Shown: positions 1 to 11,012, numbered from the stretch's first letter. The stretch: 64,000 nucleotides of DNA from Sepioteuthis lessoniana (GCA_963585895.1 OY757904.1:163913213-163977212); one strand, 5' to 3'. Made by a program: numbers and translations. The notes: generated from the letters alone by a model not told the origin.

Positions 1-21
1 TGTCTTGGACTAATTCTTGTT

Positions 22-167
22 GTTATTTACTAAGCTTTTTGCTTAATATGGCACACAGGTCTTGGTTTGCTGTTGTTATGAAGTAGTCACCCTTTTCAGA
101 AGAGAACAGGATTGTTACAGCTTAACTTTGGTGATAACCGATCTTTTAAAATGACTTGACCGTAACT
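22..167 (-). mobile_element. 5S rRNA-derived SINE (SINE3-like) with TSD
   Basis: Read on the minus strand the element opens with TACGGTCA, like a 5S rRNA gene. It then has ATCACCAAAGTTAAGC (5S box A region, about 15 of 16 matching the usual ATCACCGAAGTTAAGC) and further on GGGTGAC (box C region). After the 5S-like part comes a tail ending AAGCAAAAAGCTTAGTAAAT. The element is bounded by TCTTGGACTAATTCTTGTT at 3-21 and the same 19 bases with one change at 168-186, which reads as a target-site duplication. 5S-headed SINEs use the internal 5S promoter for RNA polymerase III and borrow a LINE's machinery through their 3' tail. The head has diverged considerably, so the copy is old or the family is far from a modern 5S gene. 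Confidence 0.72.
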
Positions 168-186
168 CTTGGACTAATTCTAGTTA

Positions 187-1074
187 GTTCCTAGCGAGTT
201 CGATTTATAAAACAGCTGACTTTGCAGTAAGAATTTTATTCATAATTGCATATTGCAAATCTGCAAGATCTGCGATGACCAAGCAAGACGAATGCAACAT
301 TGACTGCTTGTTCAAAATGTATCCGCTCTATTTAAAAATCGTTTCCCTAAACGAGGTTCTCCGATAAAATCCGCCCCCCAAATACTAATCTTTCGTTCTG
401 GTTTTTTTTAATATTTGTTTATCTAGCTTGCTATATTCACATATAGTTCACAGTCTTTTTATCTCTTTTTCTATAAAAATGACGTTTGATGTTTTTCTAG
501 GTTTTATCTATTTTTGATTTAATTCAATTTACACTGAAACATTTGTTGTTGGTAATGGTGAACAGAAATTCCGTTTTTCATTTTACGTGCAATATGCCAA
601 ATTATATTATCATTAATAATATTTATTGTTGTTGCTTGGTTAATTTCGTTCAAATGTATTTTAAAAAAATGTTTACATACATCAATGCAATGAAGACCAA
701 AATATTTCTTTGTGTCAACAACAAAAGCTCTCGTAAAATTAAAATAAATGTTAAAAAAGTTTATCATAAGATTTAACACTTATTAATGCATTCTTTGATA
801 AAGTAAAAAAAATGCCATTTGCAGAATCAAAGATAAAAAGTTTGCATTTGGCTATATTTAAACTCATTCATCATATTTTTTGTGTATTTGCTTCAGATCA
901 GAAAATTCGTTTTTTGACGTTGTGTACATTTGAGTTAGCAACAATGAATTTACATTTGGAGGCTTGGCAAATCTTTCACATTTTAGGGTTACTTAAGGAG
1001 TTGTTTTGATTGATACATTTTACGAATTTGAATGAAAAAAAGTAAAGATTATTATTACGCATTTGATTTGTAAC
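187..1074. other. AT-rich intergenic DNA, no gene seen
   Basis: Overlapping short open frames on both strands (for example 519-779 minus and 543-776 plus) are low-complexity and rich in Phe, Asn, Ile and Lys. This is expected of AT-rich non-coding DNA. I see no repeat family or RNA gene here. Confidence 0.6.
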
Positions 1075-1560
1075 TAATGTCACGTGATATCCCGCGGAGA
1101 CGATAGAGGTAAGATTAATACTATCCTCCCGTTGGAATGAACAGTGGAAACCCGTCAAAAAAGTGACCGTTAAGAGAGAATGTGGGTCACAGAGGGGATA
1201 TCAACAGGTGTTGGAACTTAGTAACCTCAGGTCGCCGGACACCAGAAGGGGAGGGAGAGAGAAGCCAAATGATTGGCTGGGACCCCAAAACGGAAGTGGG
1301 GCTCCCCCTTCCCCCGTCAGCGGAAATAGATAGTAAGAAAGCTAGTTTTTGAGCAGGGCTCGTGGCAGACGGACCAAAGCCAGTATTCCGGGTTGAAGAC
1401 AAAAGAATATCTGAGACACGAGGGACCCCAGGTTCTTCAAGCCAGTGTAAAAAAATAGAATAAAGTCTATTAGCCCGTGAAAGAAGAAAGATTCTCCAGT
1501 GGAACCCCGTCGAAAAATAAGATAAGTAACTTTGGGGCCATTTCTCCTTTATACCCAAAT
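1075..1560 (+). repeat. GC-rich fossil segment, possibly LTR-type
   Basis: This segment is far more GC-rich than its surroundings. It begins near TGTCACGTGATATC and contains an AATAAA-type polyadenylation signal near 1460. Two near-identical 21-base stretches, CAGTGGAA(A/C)CCCGTC(A/G)AAAAA, lie at 1142-1162 and 1497-1517. A start in TGT, a late AATAAA and the sharp composition change fit an LTR-type fossil, but I could not find a matching CA end with a short TSD. The paired 21-mers could instead be the TSD of an insertion of about 335 bp. Family not determined. Confidence 0.3.
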
Positions 1561-1571
1561 TTTGTATACCA

Positions 1572-1592
1572 CTCTCTCTCTCTCTCTCTCTC
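1572..1592. repeat. (TC)n microsatellite
   Basis: Perfect CT dinucleotide run directly right of the GC-rich fossil segment. Confidence 0.95.
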
Positions 1593-3024
1593 AATTTGAA
1601 GAAAAACAAAAGTCAAGAAAAGACATTTATATTCGTGGACTGTCCAATTATTATATGTTTTGACACTTTGAAAGTGTATATAACTGTTGTAAAGGAATTC
1701 ATGTATTTTTATGTTACCACGTGGTCTATGTTGTTACTTCATGCTTCCTTTTCAGCTTCTATTCGCCTTATGTTATCTTGCTTAGAATTGTCCTATTAAT
1801 TCCTTAAAAACATCACACGGGAAACCGGAGTTGCCGACTACTACAATATAATATTATTACGACTAAAACCTATAGGTCCATATTCTTCCATTATCTAGGG
1901 GAAGGAAGTTAAGCGGCCTGGTGGGTGTGTGGATAGTGTGAAATTTGGAATCCCTTGCCAGCTGCGGTCAGTCTGGCCCTAAATTAGTCCCTCACATAAT
2001 ATGCCAGTTCTGATATACCTGAAAGAAAAACTCTGAACGAGGACTTATTATATAGGGGATCAAGTGCCAACCTGCCCCGTCGTCACACGGGCGAAAATAA
2101 AAGTCCCGTTTTGGGATTTTAGTCAATTTGCCGTCACACTAACTATTGACAGACGAACGAGACGAATAGAAAGAAAGACTTTCTAAAATTAAGCATGGCC
2201 GCTTTTCACATTATACTTTTGAGAATCAACATTTTATTCTTTGTTTGAAGTCATGATTCTCTTTCTATTTTATTCTTTTATAGACAAACACTGTATGCAA
2301 CGAGTGTATGTATGCAACTGATATCTATTTTATAAATGCATCATTGCTTGTACTCTCCATAGACCTACGAGCAGCATATCTGTTCATATCCCATAATCTT
2401 TTTATCTTTTATTATGAATCCCTCTCTCATGAATTTCCCGTACACATGTCTCTTTTTTCTTCCAATTATTTTTTAGTTTGTTTTTCACCACAACTGGACA
2501 ATTATCTGATCCTTATTATCATCACCTCTCGAGTCACTCTTTTCTTTCAAAGCATATGAACTGTCCGTTTCTGGTAGAACATTTGTTACAGAAATTATTA
2601 CAGCAAATAAAAAAATATTTGTTTGATGTCAAAATAGAACCGTTTTTTGATTGCAAATAAAATTGATTGACTTTTACTTGCAACTGAATTTCACTCCAAA
2701 CCTATTTCATCCTAATTGTACGGTGGAGACAATTGACAGCCAAAAATATGATTAGCTGGCCAGAGGAGATTTTGCTTTTCGTTTGATTTCTTTGCTTAAT
2801 ATGATCCTATGCTAGTCACGGGCTTTAGTTTCGTGACTACGACATGCGTTTTCAGCGAGTTAGTTTATCAACTCCCTCTGTGCCCACGTTGTGATTGAAA
2901 GGTCCACAGATGGGGGATGACACAATCTAACTGGAACTTCTGAAGGCCTGAGTAGTTCGTTGGAATAAGTTACCTGGGTGTTGGCAACTCAAAGACAAGA
3001 AAAACTCTCTGTTAACAACAGAAG

Positions 3025-3029
<5 letters not shown>
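1593..3029. other. Intergenic DNA with a moderately GC-rich patch at 1905-2110
   Basis: No gene seen. The patch at 1905-2110 (AAGCGGCCTGGTGGGTGTGT and onward) starts like a tRNA-type SINE head, but no B box of the form GGTTCRANNCC follows at the right distance, so I leave it unclassified. The rest is AT-rich with short uninformative frames. Confidence 0.45.

Positions 3030-3086
<57 letters not shown>
3030..3086. repeat. (TA)n microsatellite
   Basis: About 28 uninterrupted TA units. It lies inside a minus-strand open frame (2927-3343) whose alternating Ile-Tyr run comes only from this repeat, so that frame is not a gene. Confidence 0.95.
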
Positions 3087-3089
<3 letters not shown>

Positions 3090-3365
3090 TGACACTTTTG
3101 ATGTATTTGATAGACAGAAAATGAGGTATCTAGCCGGTGAAGTCTTTCTATCTCACTCAGTTTTGTAGAGAGTGAGGCTTTTGCTGGAGAGGCTTTAGTT
3201 CTAGAAGAGATTTCTTTTCTTATTCTCTTGTCTTCGGTATGGACATCGGATCTCTTCTCTCCTCTAATCCTAAAATATCTTTTTTTTAAGAGGATTCTTC
3301 TGGGAACAAACATTCCCCTAATGGCTAACCAATCATGGATCATTTCGTATTCTTCTACTACTTTT

Positions 3366-3528
3366 TGACCGGTCAGCCAATCAAATGCGCTGATCTACGT
3401 CTGGAAGAAGAGATCCCTTCCACATATCTTTTCCACCAATCAGAATCTGATACGTGGAAAGGATACTCTTCTTACAGACGTAGATAAGCGCATCTGATTG
3501 GCTAATCTAATCACAGTATACTGTGATT
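3366..3528. repeat. Foldback (inverted-repeat) element with terminal palindrome
   Basis: The left arm at about 3374-3421 (AGCCAATCAAATGCGC, then TCTACGTCTG and onward to CTTCCAC) reappears as its reverse complement at about 3456-3503 with only a few mismatches. The two arms enclose a loop of about 34 bases. Directly right of it 3509-3528 is a perfect 20-base palindrome, AATCACAGTATACTGTGATT. Such long near-perfect arms with no coding capacity fit a foldback or MITE-like non-autonomous DNA element. No clear TSD was found, so the class is open. Confidence 0.6.
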
Positions 3529-3660
3529 TGATTGACTTGGTTAATTGAGAATCACATTAACCAAAACAAAAATCAAAGATCTGATTAATCTATCCAAAGA
3601 TTTGACCTTTTAACCTCAACATGTAGGCAAAAGATGCTATGATCTAAAATGAATCAATGC

Positions 3661-3692
3661 ACAAAAAAAAAAAAAAACAAAAAAAAAAAACA
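3661..3692. repeat. Poly-A tract
   Basis: Two A-runs separated by single C bases. Possibly the tail of a lost retroelement, but no upstream element is recognisable. Confidence 0.7.
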
Positions 3693-3944
3693 AACTCCAA
3701 ATCTGCTAACTTCTTGTGTTGACAATTTGAAAGTTTGTGTAGTACTAGTCTCTAACAGCTTTTAAATTGACTTTTGAATTTCTTTCAAAGTCAGTAAGTC
3801 AGTTTCATACTTTTATAATAGGAAAGTAACATTTCTCTAAAGGAAAAAATGCATCATATTCTCCATAAGTTTTTAGTACCAGCTAATACCTCATATTGTC
3901 ATATATATCTGAACCTTCGAGGGTTATTCAATACCAAAGCCATT

Positions 3945-4085
3945 CTAGTCGAGGTACACTAGTGTTACTTTTTAACCCATAGCCATGAGGATGAACGGGT
4001 TCATGCCTTTCCCAAAAGTATAGGTTCGACTAATAACACGACTGAAGTTCGAACCTACTTAGATTCGACATCAGGCTCAGAAAAG
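3945..4085 (-). mobile_element. tRNA-headed SINE relic (family 1)
   Basis: In plus orientation it shows the same ordered landmarks as the copies at 41758-42028 and 63630-63807: TTTAACCCATAGC, then GGGTTCATGCCTTTCCC, then an A-rich stretch, CGACTGAAGTTCGAAC and a decayed tRNA-like end. Read on the minus strand, GTTCGAACTTC is the tRNA-type B box. The copy is diverged. Confidence 0.6.
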
Positions 4086-4132
4086 AAGTTTTAGATCGGA
4101 GCAGTTTGACGGAAACCGAACAGAATTGGTAA

Positions 4133-4245
4133 TTTACTAAGCTTTTTGCTTAGATGTAGCACAAGGCCGCATGAATTGGGCACCCAATGAGAAACGAACT
4201 CACTCGTGTAGGTTTGCTAGTCTACCTTGCTAGTGTAACAAAAGA
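4133..4245 (-). mobile_element. tRNA-headed SINE relic (family 2)
   Basis: Its minus strand reads as GACTAGCAAACC, GTGAGTTCG, TCTCATTGGGTGCCC, then a tail with TTGTGCTACAT and AAGCAAAAAGCTTAGTAAAT. The same order occurs on the plus strand at 57470-57595, where the tRNA-like head is better preserved. Its tail matches that of the 5S-headed SINE at 22-167. Confidence 0.7.
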
Positions 4246-4985
4246 TTTTTCTTTGTGTCTGCAAATAAACCTTGCAAATGTGTCGCATTGTAAGTTACTC
4301 TTTAATTGTTTTTATTCATGTTTTCATGAGTTGAGCAATTTCTATAATATTTATTTGAAATTTAGCAAAAGATCCTTTTGATAAAAATGACTAAGTTTGT
4401 TTTCCTCACTTTTTCGGGAACAGTAATATTCAATAAAACGACATTCAGGACTCTCTCGACTTGTTCAGTTTATTGTCGAGGGAGAGTAGTTCTCCTATTA
4501 TCTGTTGAAGTTTGACGTCGATATAAACATAAAACGTAATTTTACCTTGAAACAATTGTATGTACCTCGTGCAGCGGAATCCATTCTATTCTAAAGACAA
4601 GTTATGTATGAGTTGGAGCTGGACTGTCAAATGACAGCAAATATTCGGTAACCAGGAAAATGAAATATTAAAAAAAAGATTATCAAGATTATATTTTATG
4701 GTGAATATTTGTGGTGAATTCTTAAAGTGTGTCTTCCGACCTGATAAGGTAAAATAAGGAAAATATGAAAGACTGGCACTGAAGACTGAATATATAGTTC
4801 ATTTATTGTTAATGAGACAGCTGAATTTCTCCCACTACATACCAATTTACAAAGAAAAAACGCTATTTTTAAACCTCAACACCCGGAAAGATTTATGATA
4901 AATAAAGATAAAGTAATATTTTATTTATCTTTCAAAAGAACGTTATTTATACTGAGAATTAGCTACATTGGAATTCGTCAACTAT
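4246..4985. other. AT-rich intergenic DNA, no gene seen
   Basis: Short frames only. I see no recognisable repeat or RNA gene. Confidence 0.5.
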
Positions 4986-5395
4986 ATATATATCATTATA
5001 ATCAAGTCGCATTGACAGCACGGAGTGCACTGGCTCTCTTGTCATCCGTCTTTACCATCCATGGCTCCGGGTAGGTCCTCCCGATTGTATCCAGTGTCCG
5101 CATAGAACTGACAAATGTTACTCTTTGCTGGTTGGCCAACATTGACGCGTCCATGTTTAAGAGTCCATAAGAGATCCTTGCTGTGTTCCACTCAATTTTT
5201 CCAGTAGTGTCCATTATGTTTTGTTCGTCTTGGATACATAGTGAGATGAGAGGTAGGTGGTCATACAGCTACGGTTTTATAGAGTGTTGCTTCTAAGATT
5301 TGTTCAAGACAGCATGCAGCATTCTAATGTAGTTCTCATCTAGTTTGTTCTCAATATATATTGTTAGCGTCCATGTAGTGCATCCATACAGTAGT
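4986..5395 (-). mobile_element. RTE-type LINE, decayed 3' end of the reverse transcriptase ORF
   Basis: The minus strand, from 5395 downward, encodes LLYGCTTWTLT, then KLDENYIRMLHAVLNKS, then, across frame changes, GHYWK, DLLWTLKHGR and DTGYNREDLPGAMDGKDG. These are in the order seen at the C-terminus of the RTE element at 43858-45573 (LYGCTTWTLTKR, GHCWRSRDEL, LLWTPSHGRAKAG, EDLPEAMNDR). At least two in-frame stops and a frameshift separate the pieces, so it is a dead copy. It lacks everything upstream of the reverse transcriptase tail (5' truncated). An AT-dinucleotide stretch at 4984-4993 may be part of the tail. Confidence 0.75.
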
Positions 5396-5456
5396 ATGGA
5401 AGAAATCCCATTTCATTCTAATATGCGTGTGTGCGTATTAGAGAGAGAATGGGAAG

Positions 5457-5458
<2 letters not shown>

Positions 5459-5488
<30 letters not shown>
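5459..5488. repeat. (GA)n microsatellite
   Basis: GA run of about 15 units, preceded by a short GA-rich imperfect stretch from 5440. Confidence 0.9.
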
Positions 5489-5491
<3 letters not shown>

Positions 5492-7171
5492 TATGAATAT
5501 TTTTTTAATTAATTCATATTTGATTTTAACTGTGGGAATGCAATCCTATTTTGGAGAATGTGTTTCAATATAGTTTCACTTGTAAGCATCCAGGTGTGAC
5601 CAAGTAGAAAAGTGGAAAGTAGAAAATTGGAAAGGAAGAGTATACATTAACCACGGTGCAGAATTAATACCGGATGAAATGACAGCAATAAAGTTGCGAT
5701 TTGCCAGAGAACGGTTTGGGCGGGATATGAAATATTTAAATTTTCGAGGAGGAGGAGGAGGAGGAGGAAAACAAGCAGGTGGAGAGGTACATTCAGTAAA
5801 ATCTACGTTTTTCCCTTAGTTTTATTTTCTCTCACTCATATTTTACTTTCATTAAGTATTATTCTTCATTCACCATAGTAGATTTGTGGTATAATACAAA
5901 GGCATATTTTCAACCTTACCTGGCTATAAATATCTTGATTTTATTCATAGTATTGAACTGCGTGGTCATGAAAAGCAGCAAAAATTCAACCTTCCAAATA
6001 AAAATAATTAGAAAATAGGGAAATACACAACTTGAAATGAATTCTTTTTCTTTCCTTTTCAGAAAAACGAAAATGCAAGAAATAAGATATTCAAAAACTA
6101 AAATTCAATATATATTTTCAAATGATTAAACATCCTCCAATTTACATACCATTTTAAAAAAGACTTTTTAAAATTTAAATCCTTCTCTCGTTTACCAATT
6201 TTTTGATTTTTTTTTTTTTTCATGCTAAAAATGTTTATATTGTTCATATGTTCTTTGAATTCCGTTTCTTCAGTAAAAACTGTTTTACTCTGAGGATAAT
6301 TTAAGGGTCATAGATTTACTTATTCTTAATTTTTGGATTCGAAGAAAAAATCATCTGTTTGGCTTCTAAAATTTGATGATAAGTTAGAGTAGATATTCTA
6401 ATTAAATGACTAGTTTTAAATGTTAAAAAGTCCAAAAGGTTTTCAATTTAGTTGGCTGAAAATATGAGCAAATTTGATTGAAAGAAAAAATGAACACTTA
6501 ATAATTGAGGTAAAGTCGAGATAAACTAATTTTCTTAGATTTTCTGGTTACATTTTTTGTTTTGATTATTAAAACATACAAAGTCATTTGCGTTACTGAA
6601 AATTTGCGGCAAAACCATAAATTTAATTTCGTTGACATTAAACAGGAAACCAAATGAATTACCTTTTAATAAAAAAAAAGTTTATATAAAAGAATAAAAG
6701 GAATTTATTCCAGATGGTTAAATTTGTTGTTAGGATGTCCGCTTTTAATAAAGTAAATATTACAAATGTAGAAACATTTTTTTGTACTTGATAAAAACGA
6801 ATTGGTTATTATATGTACTTTACCAGATAATCTGATATCAAATATTTTTCAAATATCAGGGAAACTGCCGAGATATTGTTTTGATTAGGTTCCTACTGCA
6901 GAGTTTGGCTTTCAGCAGTTTCCTTGTCCTAAAGATACTTGTTTTTTTTTCTTTTCTTTTTTTACCTGTTCCTTAATTTCTGTTTGTTTTATTATATCTG
7001 TTTCAAATATTCGTTGGTGTTTGTAGCAATTCGTTTCTCCCATTTTTTCTACGATTTCTTTATTGAGTAATATTATTGATTCTGTTGTGTCTTTTTCCCT
7101 TTATTCAATACAGGCATTGGGCATTTCTCAAATTCAAATTACATCCCTATGTCTTGGTAGAAGATTTTGAA
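5489..7171. other. AT-rich intergenic DNA with (GAG)n at 5745-5767
   Basis: No gene seen. The region is strongly AT-rich with several poly-T and poly-A runs (for example 6207-6221). A short GAG/AGG trinucleotide run lies at 5745-5767. Confidence 0.55.
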
Positions 7172-9620
7172 CATTATTATTATCATCGAGTTTTTATACT
7201 AATATTAGCTAGAGGTTCTTCACTGAGTCTGAATGAGTGCAAGTTTCCTCAGGTCTGAGGGACTTTCCTAAGTATTCTAAATGATCTCAACAATACAGTG
7301 GTCGGAATGACTTCGATTCTTCTTCTGATTTCCCATTTCAGCAGTCTTGATTCCAAACCTTTGGGAACCGGTTCAAGAGCACCAATTACTGTTGGCATCG
7401 CCGTCACCTTCATGTTTCTCAACTTTTTCAGCTCTCTGGCAAGGTCCAAGTATTTGTCTATCTTTTTGCTTTCTTTCATTTTTATTCTGTAATCCGCCGG
7501 AACAGCAAAATCCACTAGATGGCAAATTATTTTTTTCTCTAAATTAAAACCAGGTCTGGTTTTCTGGCCAGGATTAGATGATCTGTTTGTATCTAAAAAA
7601 TCCCTTAGAATTTTATGAATTCTTTTTTTCTTTGACGGATTCTGGATTATGCATATACCATTTGGCAGAATTGTCAAGTTTTGATTTCTTGCACAATTCC
7701 ATGTGGATCGCTGTCCAACCCCTATCGTGCCAAATCTCGTACTCCTTTTTTGCTAATTTGCAGTTTTTGCTTTTTATATAATTAACCCTTTCGTCTCGGT
7801 CACAACATAACCAACACTTGCCACTCTGTTGTGTATGATCACTTTTATATAATTGATCTTTACAGCATTGTTTTCTGCAGCAATCAACAAAATTTCTGCT
7901 TTTATGTTGAGGTTTCCTCTTTTTTTTCCCTGCCATATTTTCGTCTTTACGTTTGCAATCACGTCAGTTTGTCGCTTGAAATATCCATGCAGTTGCTTTC
8001 TTTCAATTTTTGTTTTCTCGTTTTTATTGTTTTCTGTGTGTTCTCATGTTGCCATTGCTGTTACTGGCGGTTGTGATAAATCTTTCTTTGCTCTTTTAAA
8101 TGTCGTCCTCCTCGAGTCCTTGAATTTGCGCACCCTTAATACTGCTGAGTCCTCTTCCTCCTTCTTTTCTTGACACGTACAGTCTATGTCATCTCTCGGG
8201 TATTAGACCTTGGACTTACTCATCAATTTCCTAGTCCTTTTGTTCATTTGTCTGACTTCCTCTCTTGTTCATCTTAAAAATGATCCAGGGTATCTTACAA
8301 AGGGTGAGGGGGCGGTGCTCAGCTATTTATTATTTTGTTGAGATTTCTGCCGTGGAGCTTGGTTTCCAGAAGTTTCCTTGTTCTTTTCGTATTTTACTTT
8401 TATCTCGTCTTTTTTTTTCATGGTTTCAGCTTCCAATATTCCCAAGAAGTTGTAATTATCATTCTCTTCAAGGATTTCTTGATTTGGCTGTTTTATTCCT
8501 TCCGTTATTTGTTTTTTCCACTTTTCATTATAAGCAAGGTACATTTTTCAATGTCAGATTTCATTCATATTTCCTGGCTGCGTTTTCTTATTGTTTGTAT
8601 CAGGGTCTCCAGTTCTTTTTCATTTTTGCTAAATATCTTGATATCATCCATATGCATAAAGTTTATCCTTTCCTGTGATTTTGTAAATTTGTTGCCCCTA
8701 GCACATTTTGTAAGTATATAATTGAGTGACATCATTTCTATAACAAATTGCTATAGTGAGAAAGAGTCTCTTTGGTAGATGCTTTTTTGGATTTTCACCC
8801 CGGCGAGAGTTTGTTCTTCAACAAATTCTACTTTCCAGTTTTGGATGATGAAGTTTTTCATGAGGTTTATGACTGTCGGATATTTTGCACACTTTTTGAC
8901 ATTCTGTTATCCGAGTGCATGGGGTCATATCATTGGTCTTTTTGTAGTTAATCTATGCAATAGTTACATTTTCCACCTTATTTTGACCTCCTTTCAACAG
9001 GAGGTGTTTCAATGTAAATGGAGAAGACTAATTATTTATAGAAAGTTTAAGCACAGGGCTGAGAAGACATAAAGTGTGATCGTGCAAAGAATCAAAAGTG
9101 ACAAAAATTTTTAAAATAACATATTTCACCGGTGTCTCTGACAAATAGAAAACTTTTTGCCATGATTCCGAAATTGAGAATTTGGATGGATGTACTAAGC
9201 AATGTAGTTCCAGAAATAATTGGAAAGAGAAATCTTATCTCTTTTTTTGTTTATTTATTTTGCATTTTTTTAAACGGTCAATGTGGATATCTCGGTGCAT
9301 TTGGCACAGACGGAATGAAATTACAACGGGGACTTTTTCATCACTCTCCAAGTTTCCGGGACCATATCATCGGCCTTCTTGTAGTCAATTCATGCCATTT
9401 CACCGCTTCGTTTTGGCTTCTTTAAGGAAGTAGTGGTCTATATATAGTAGGTCATTTGTTCCTCTTATTCCCTTACGGCTTATTTTTTGTTCTTCCAGAA
9501 AATTACCGCGGCATATGAGCGAATAATCTTATCTGTGCGATAAAGGTATTCATATCCTAAGTGAACATGTCATCGATCTATAGTTGCTGGGATGGTCTCT
9601 TTTTGGGATCTTTCTGTATT
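7172..9620 (-). mobile_element. RLE-type LINE (R2/R4 group), copy A, broken
   Basis: This is the longest of a family with many copies in the window. Reading down the minus strand I see reverse transcriptase parts (a FMHMDDIKIF-like catalytic box near 8640-8665 and a WIDYKKA-DMVP-like segment near 8925-8960 and again near 9360-9395). They are followed by a KALHPRDDVDRLY-like region near 8170-8200, a Cys-rich knuckle (KCWLCCDRDE, 7797-7828), the restriction-like endonuclease motif ARKPD (7553-7569) with its partner VDFAVPADYR (about 7490-7520), then NMKVTAMPTVIGALEPVPKG, a 3' UTR and an ATT tract at 7172-7183. The endonuclease and knuckle lie in different frames, so the ORF is broken. Such LINEs nick target DNA with this endonuclease and copy their RNA at the nick. 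Confidence 0.8.
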
Positions 9621-9621
9621 A

Positions 9622-10205
9622 TTGTAATTATTGTTGGCTCATTCATTCAATTAGTCACATATTTACATACTCTAGTGATAATCATTAAGGATTAAGTACA
9701 GTAAATCTCAAATCCCTTGCATCCTCCTCAGTATCATACTCGGACCAAAGCAATACCTTTGTCTATTCAGTTTGAACTCTTTCTCGAATTTTCAACTCAT
9801 CTAATTGTTGGGCTAAAACTTTTGGTATCCTTCTAAGTGTTCTTACAATTATCTGCATAATCATAACTTTCATATTCCATAGCTTTCTCAGCTCCTTGTT
9901 AATTTATCCGCTGCTACAGACACGACCAAAATCTGGCAGATGATTTGTTCCTTATTCATGACTATCAGATCCAATCTTCATAATTGGATAAGGTGGTCAT
10001 TCTGGATATTAGAATCCAGAGTATATTATGTTTTTATATTTTCCAGTACATTCTCTGCTTTGTATAGATGCTATTTGTCATCACGAATAAACAAAAGTCG
10101 TTTTCATTGATTCTCCTGTTTGACTGCAACTATTTTATTGTGTCTGTTTTTGTAATATTCTAGGGCAAGTTTGCTGCATTTATAATTATACTCAGTGACT
10201 TTTTA
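9622..10205 (-). mobile_element. RLE-type LINE, copy B, 5'-truncated relic
   Basis: Starts with an ATT-rich tail (9622-9645), then a degenerate 3' UTR (TCTCAAATCCCTTGCATCC, compare the usual TCTCCTCAGGTCTCC...). The minus strand then reads ELRKLWNMKVMIMQIIV and RTLRRIPKVLAQQLDELKI, the diverged counterpart of the family's LKKLWNMKVTVIPIVIGALG. A last similarity (TTTGCTGCATTTATAATTA, the region after the Cys knuckle) ends near 10205. More diverged than copy A, to which it is joined head-to-tail. Confidence 0.6.
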
Positions 10206-10459
10206 CAAGTGACAGAATGTCCCGTTAACACTCCTAGATACTCCTCCTTGTTATTGTACTTGATTACATGAGTGCATTTGTATGAATGTTCTTAATTCTA
10301 ATCGAGATTTCAAGGACTTTTCTAAGGATGGTTGAGACTGTTACCAGGGATCCCACTAACAGTAGCACGACTGTGACATGTGACATCTAAGTTGGCAAAT
10401 ATTAACGGTTCATTTAAAAGGCTGAGATATATATCAAGCTTTTAGCAATCTTTATTCTC

Positions 10460-10949
10460 GAGCAACCAATGAAAACTAGAGAATAGTCAACAAGAAAAGA
10501 TTAACAAAGATGAATGGAAAAGAAGACCAAGTTTAAAGGTAAAAATTGTGAAGAACTTTGAACACGAAGAGAAGGGCTAGAGTTAATAATATCAAGGATC
10601 TTTTAAAAACTGAAGTAATGGAAAAGATAATAGTTATGAACATAGGAGAAAATCAGAAGGTCCAGTGAGAAAGAAAGGGGATAGAGATGCAAACGCTGAA
10701 GAACATTTGGGAAAAACAGGAAGTCTTGAAATAAAAATGGTGAGAAGCTTAAGAAAAAAGGATCAATAGAAATAATAATGATGAAGAACATAGGAGATAA
10801 AGAGAACATAAGAGAAGAATAGAAGAGGTAATGCTTATAATATTGAGGAACAATGGAGAAGATATAGAAGGTGGGGAAGAAAAGCTTGACTGGCAACTAT
10901 AGATAAAAAGACATGGGACAGAGATAGAATGAAGAATTTTGAAAATAAT
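10460..10949. repeat. Purine-rich degenerate tandem repeat
   Basis: About 490 bases whose plus strand is overwhelmingly A and G. The motif TGAAGAAC(A/T)T(A/T)GG or close variants recurs near 10549, 10634, 10697, 10782, 10842 and 10931, at irregular spacing of about 60-90 bases. This looks like an old minisatellite that has lost its sequence identity but kept strand asymmetry. Confidence 0.45.
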
Positions 10950-11012
10950 GTGTGTGTGTGTGTGTGTGCATGTGCGCGCCCGTGCGCGCCCGTGCGCGCA
11001 TGCATGTATGTA
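10950..11012. repeat. (GT)n followed by a GC-alternating tract
   Basis: TG run, then about two and a half repeats of TGCGCGCCCG, then GCGCATGCATGTATG. Alternating purine-pyrimidine throughout, so Z-DNA-prone. Confidence 0.85.

Noticed and set aside
1905-2110. tRNA-headed SINE
   Set aside because: The start resembles an A box, but no B box follows at the right distance and no second copy was found.
2927-3343. Minus-strand frame of 138 codons with an Ile-Tyr run
   Set aside because: It is carried by the (TA)n microsatellite, and the rest shows no family pattern.
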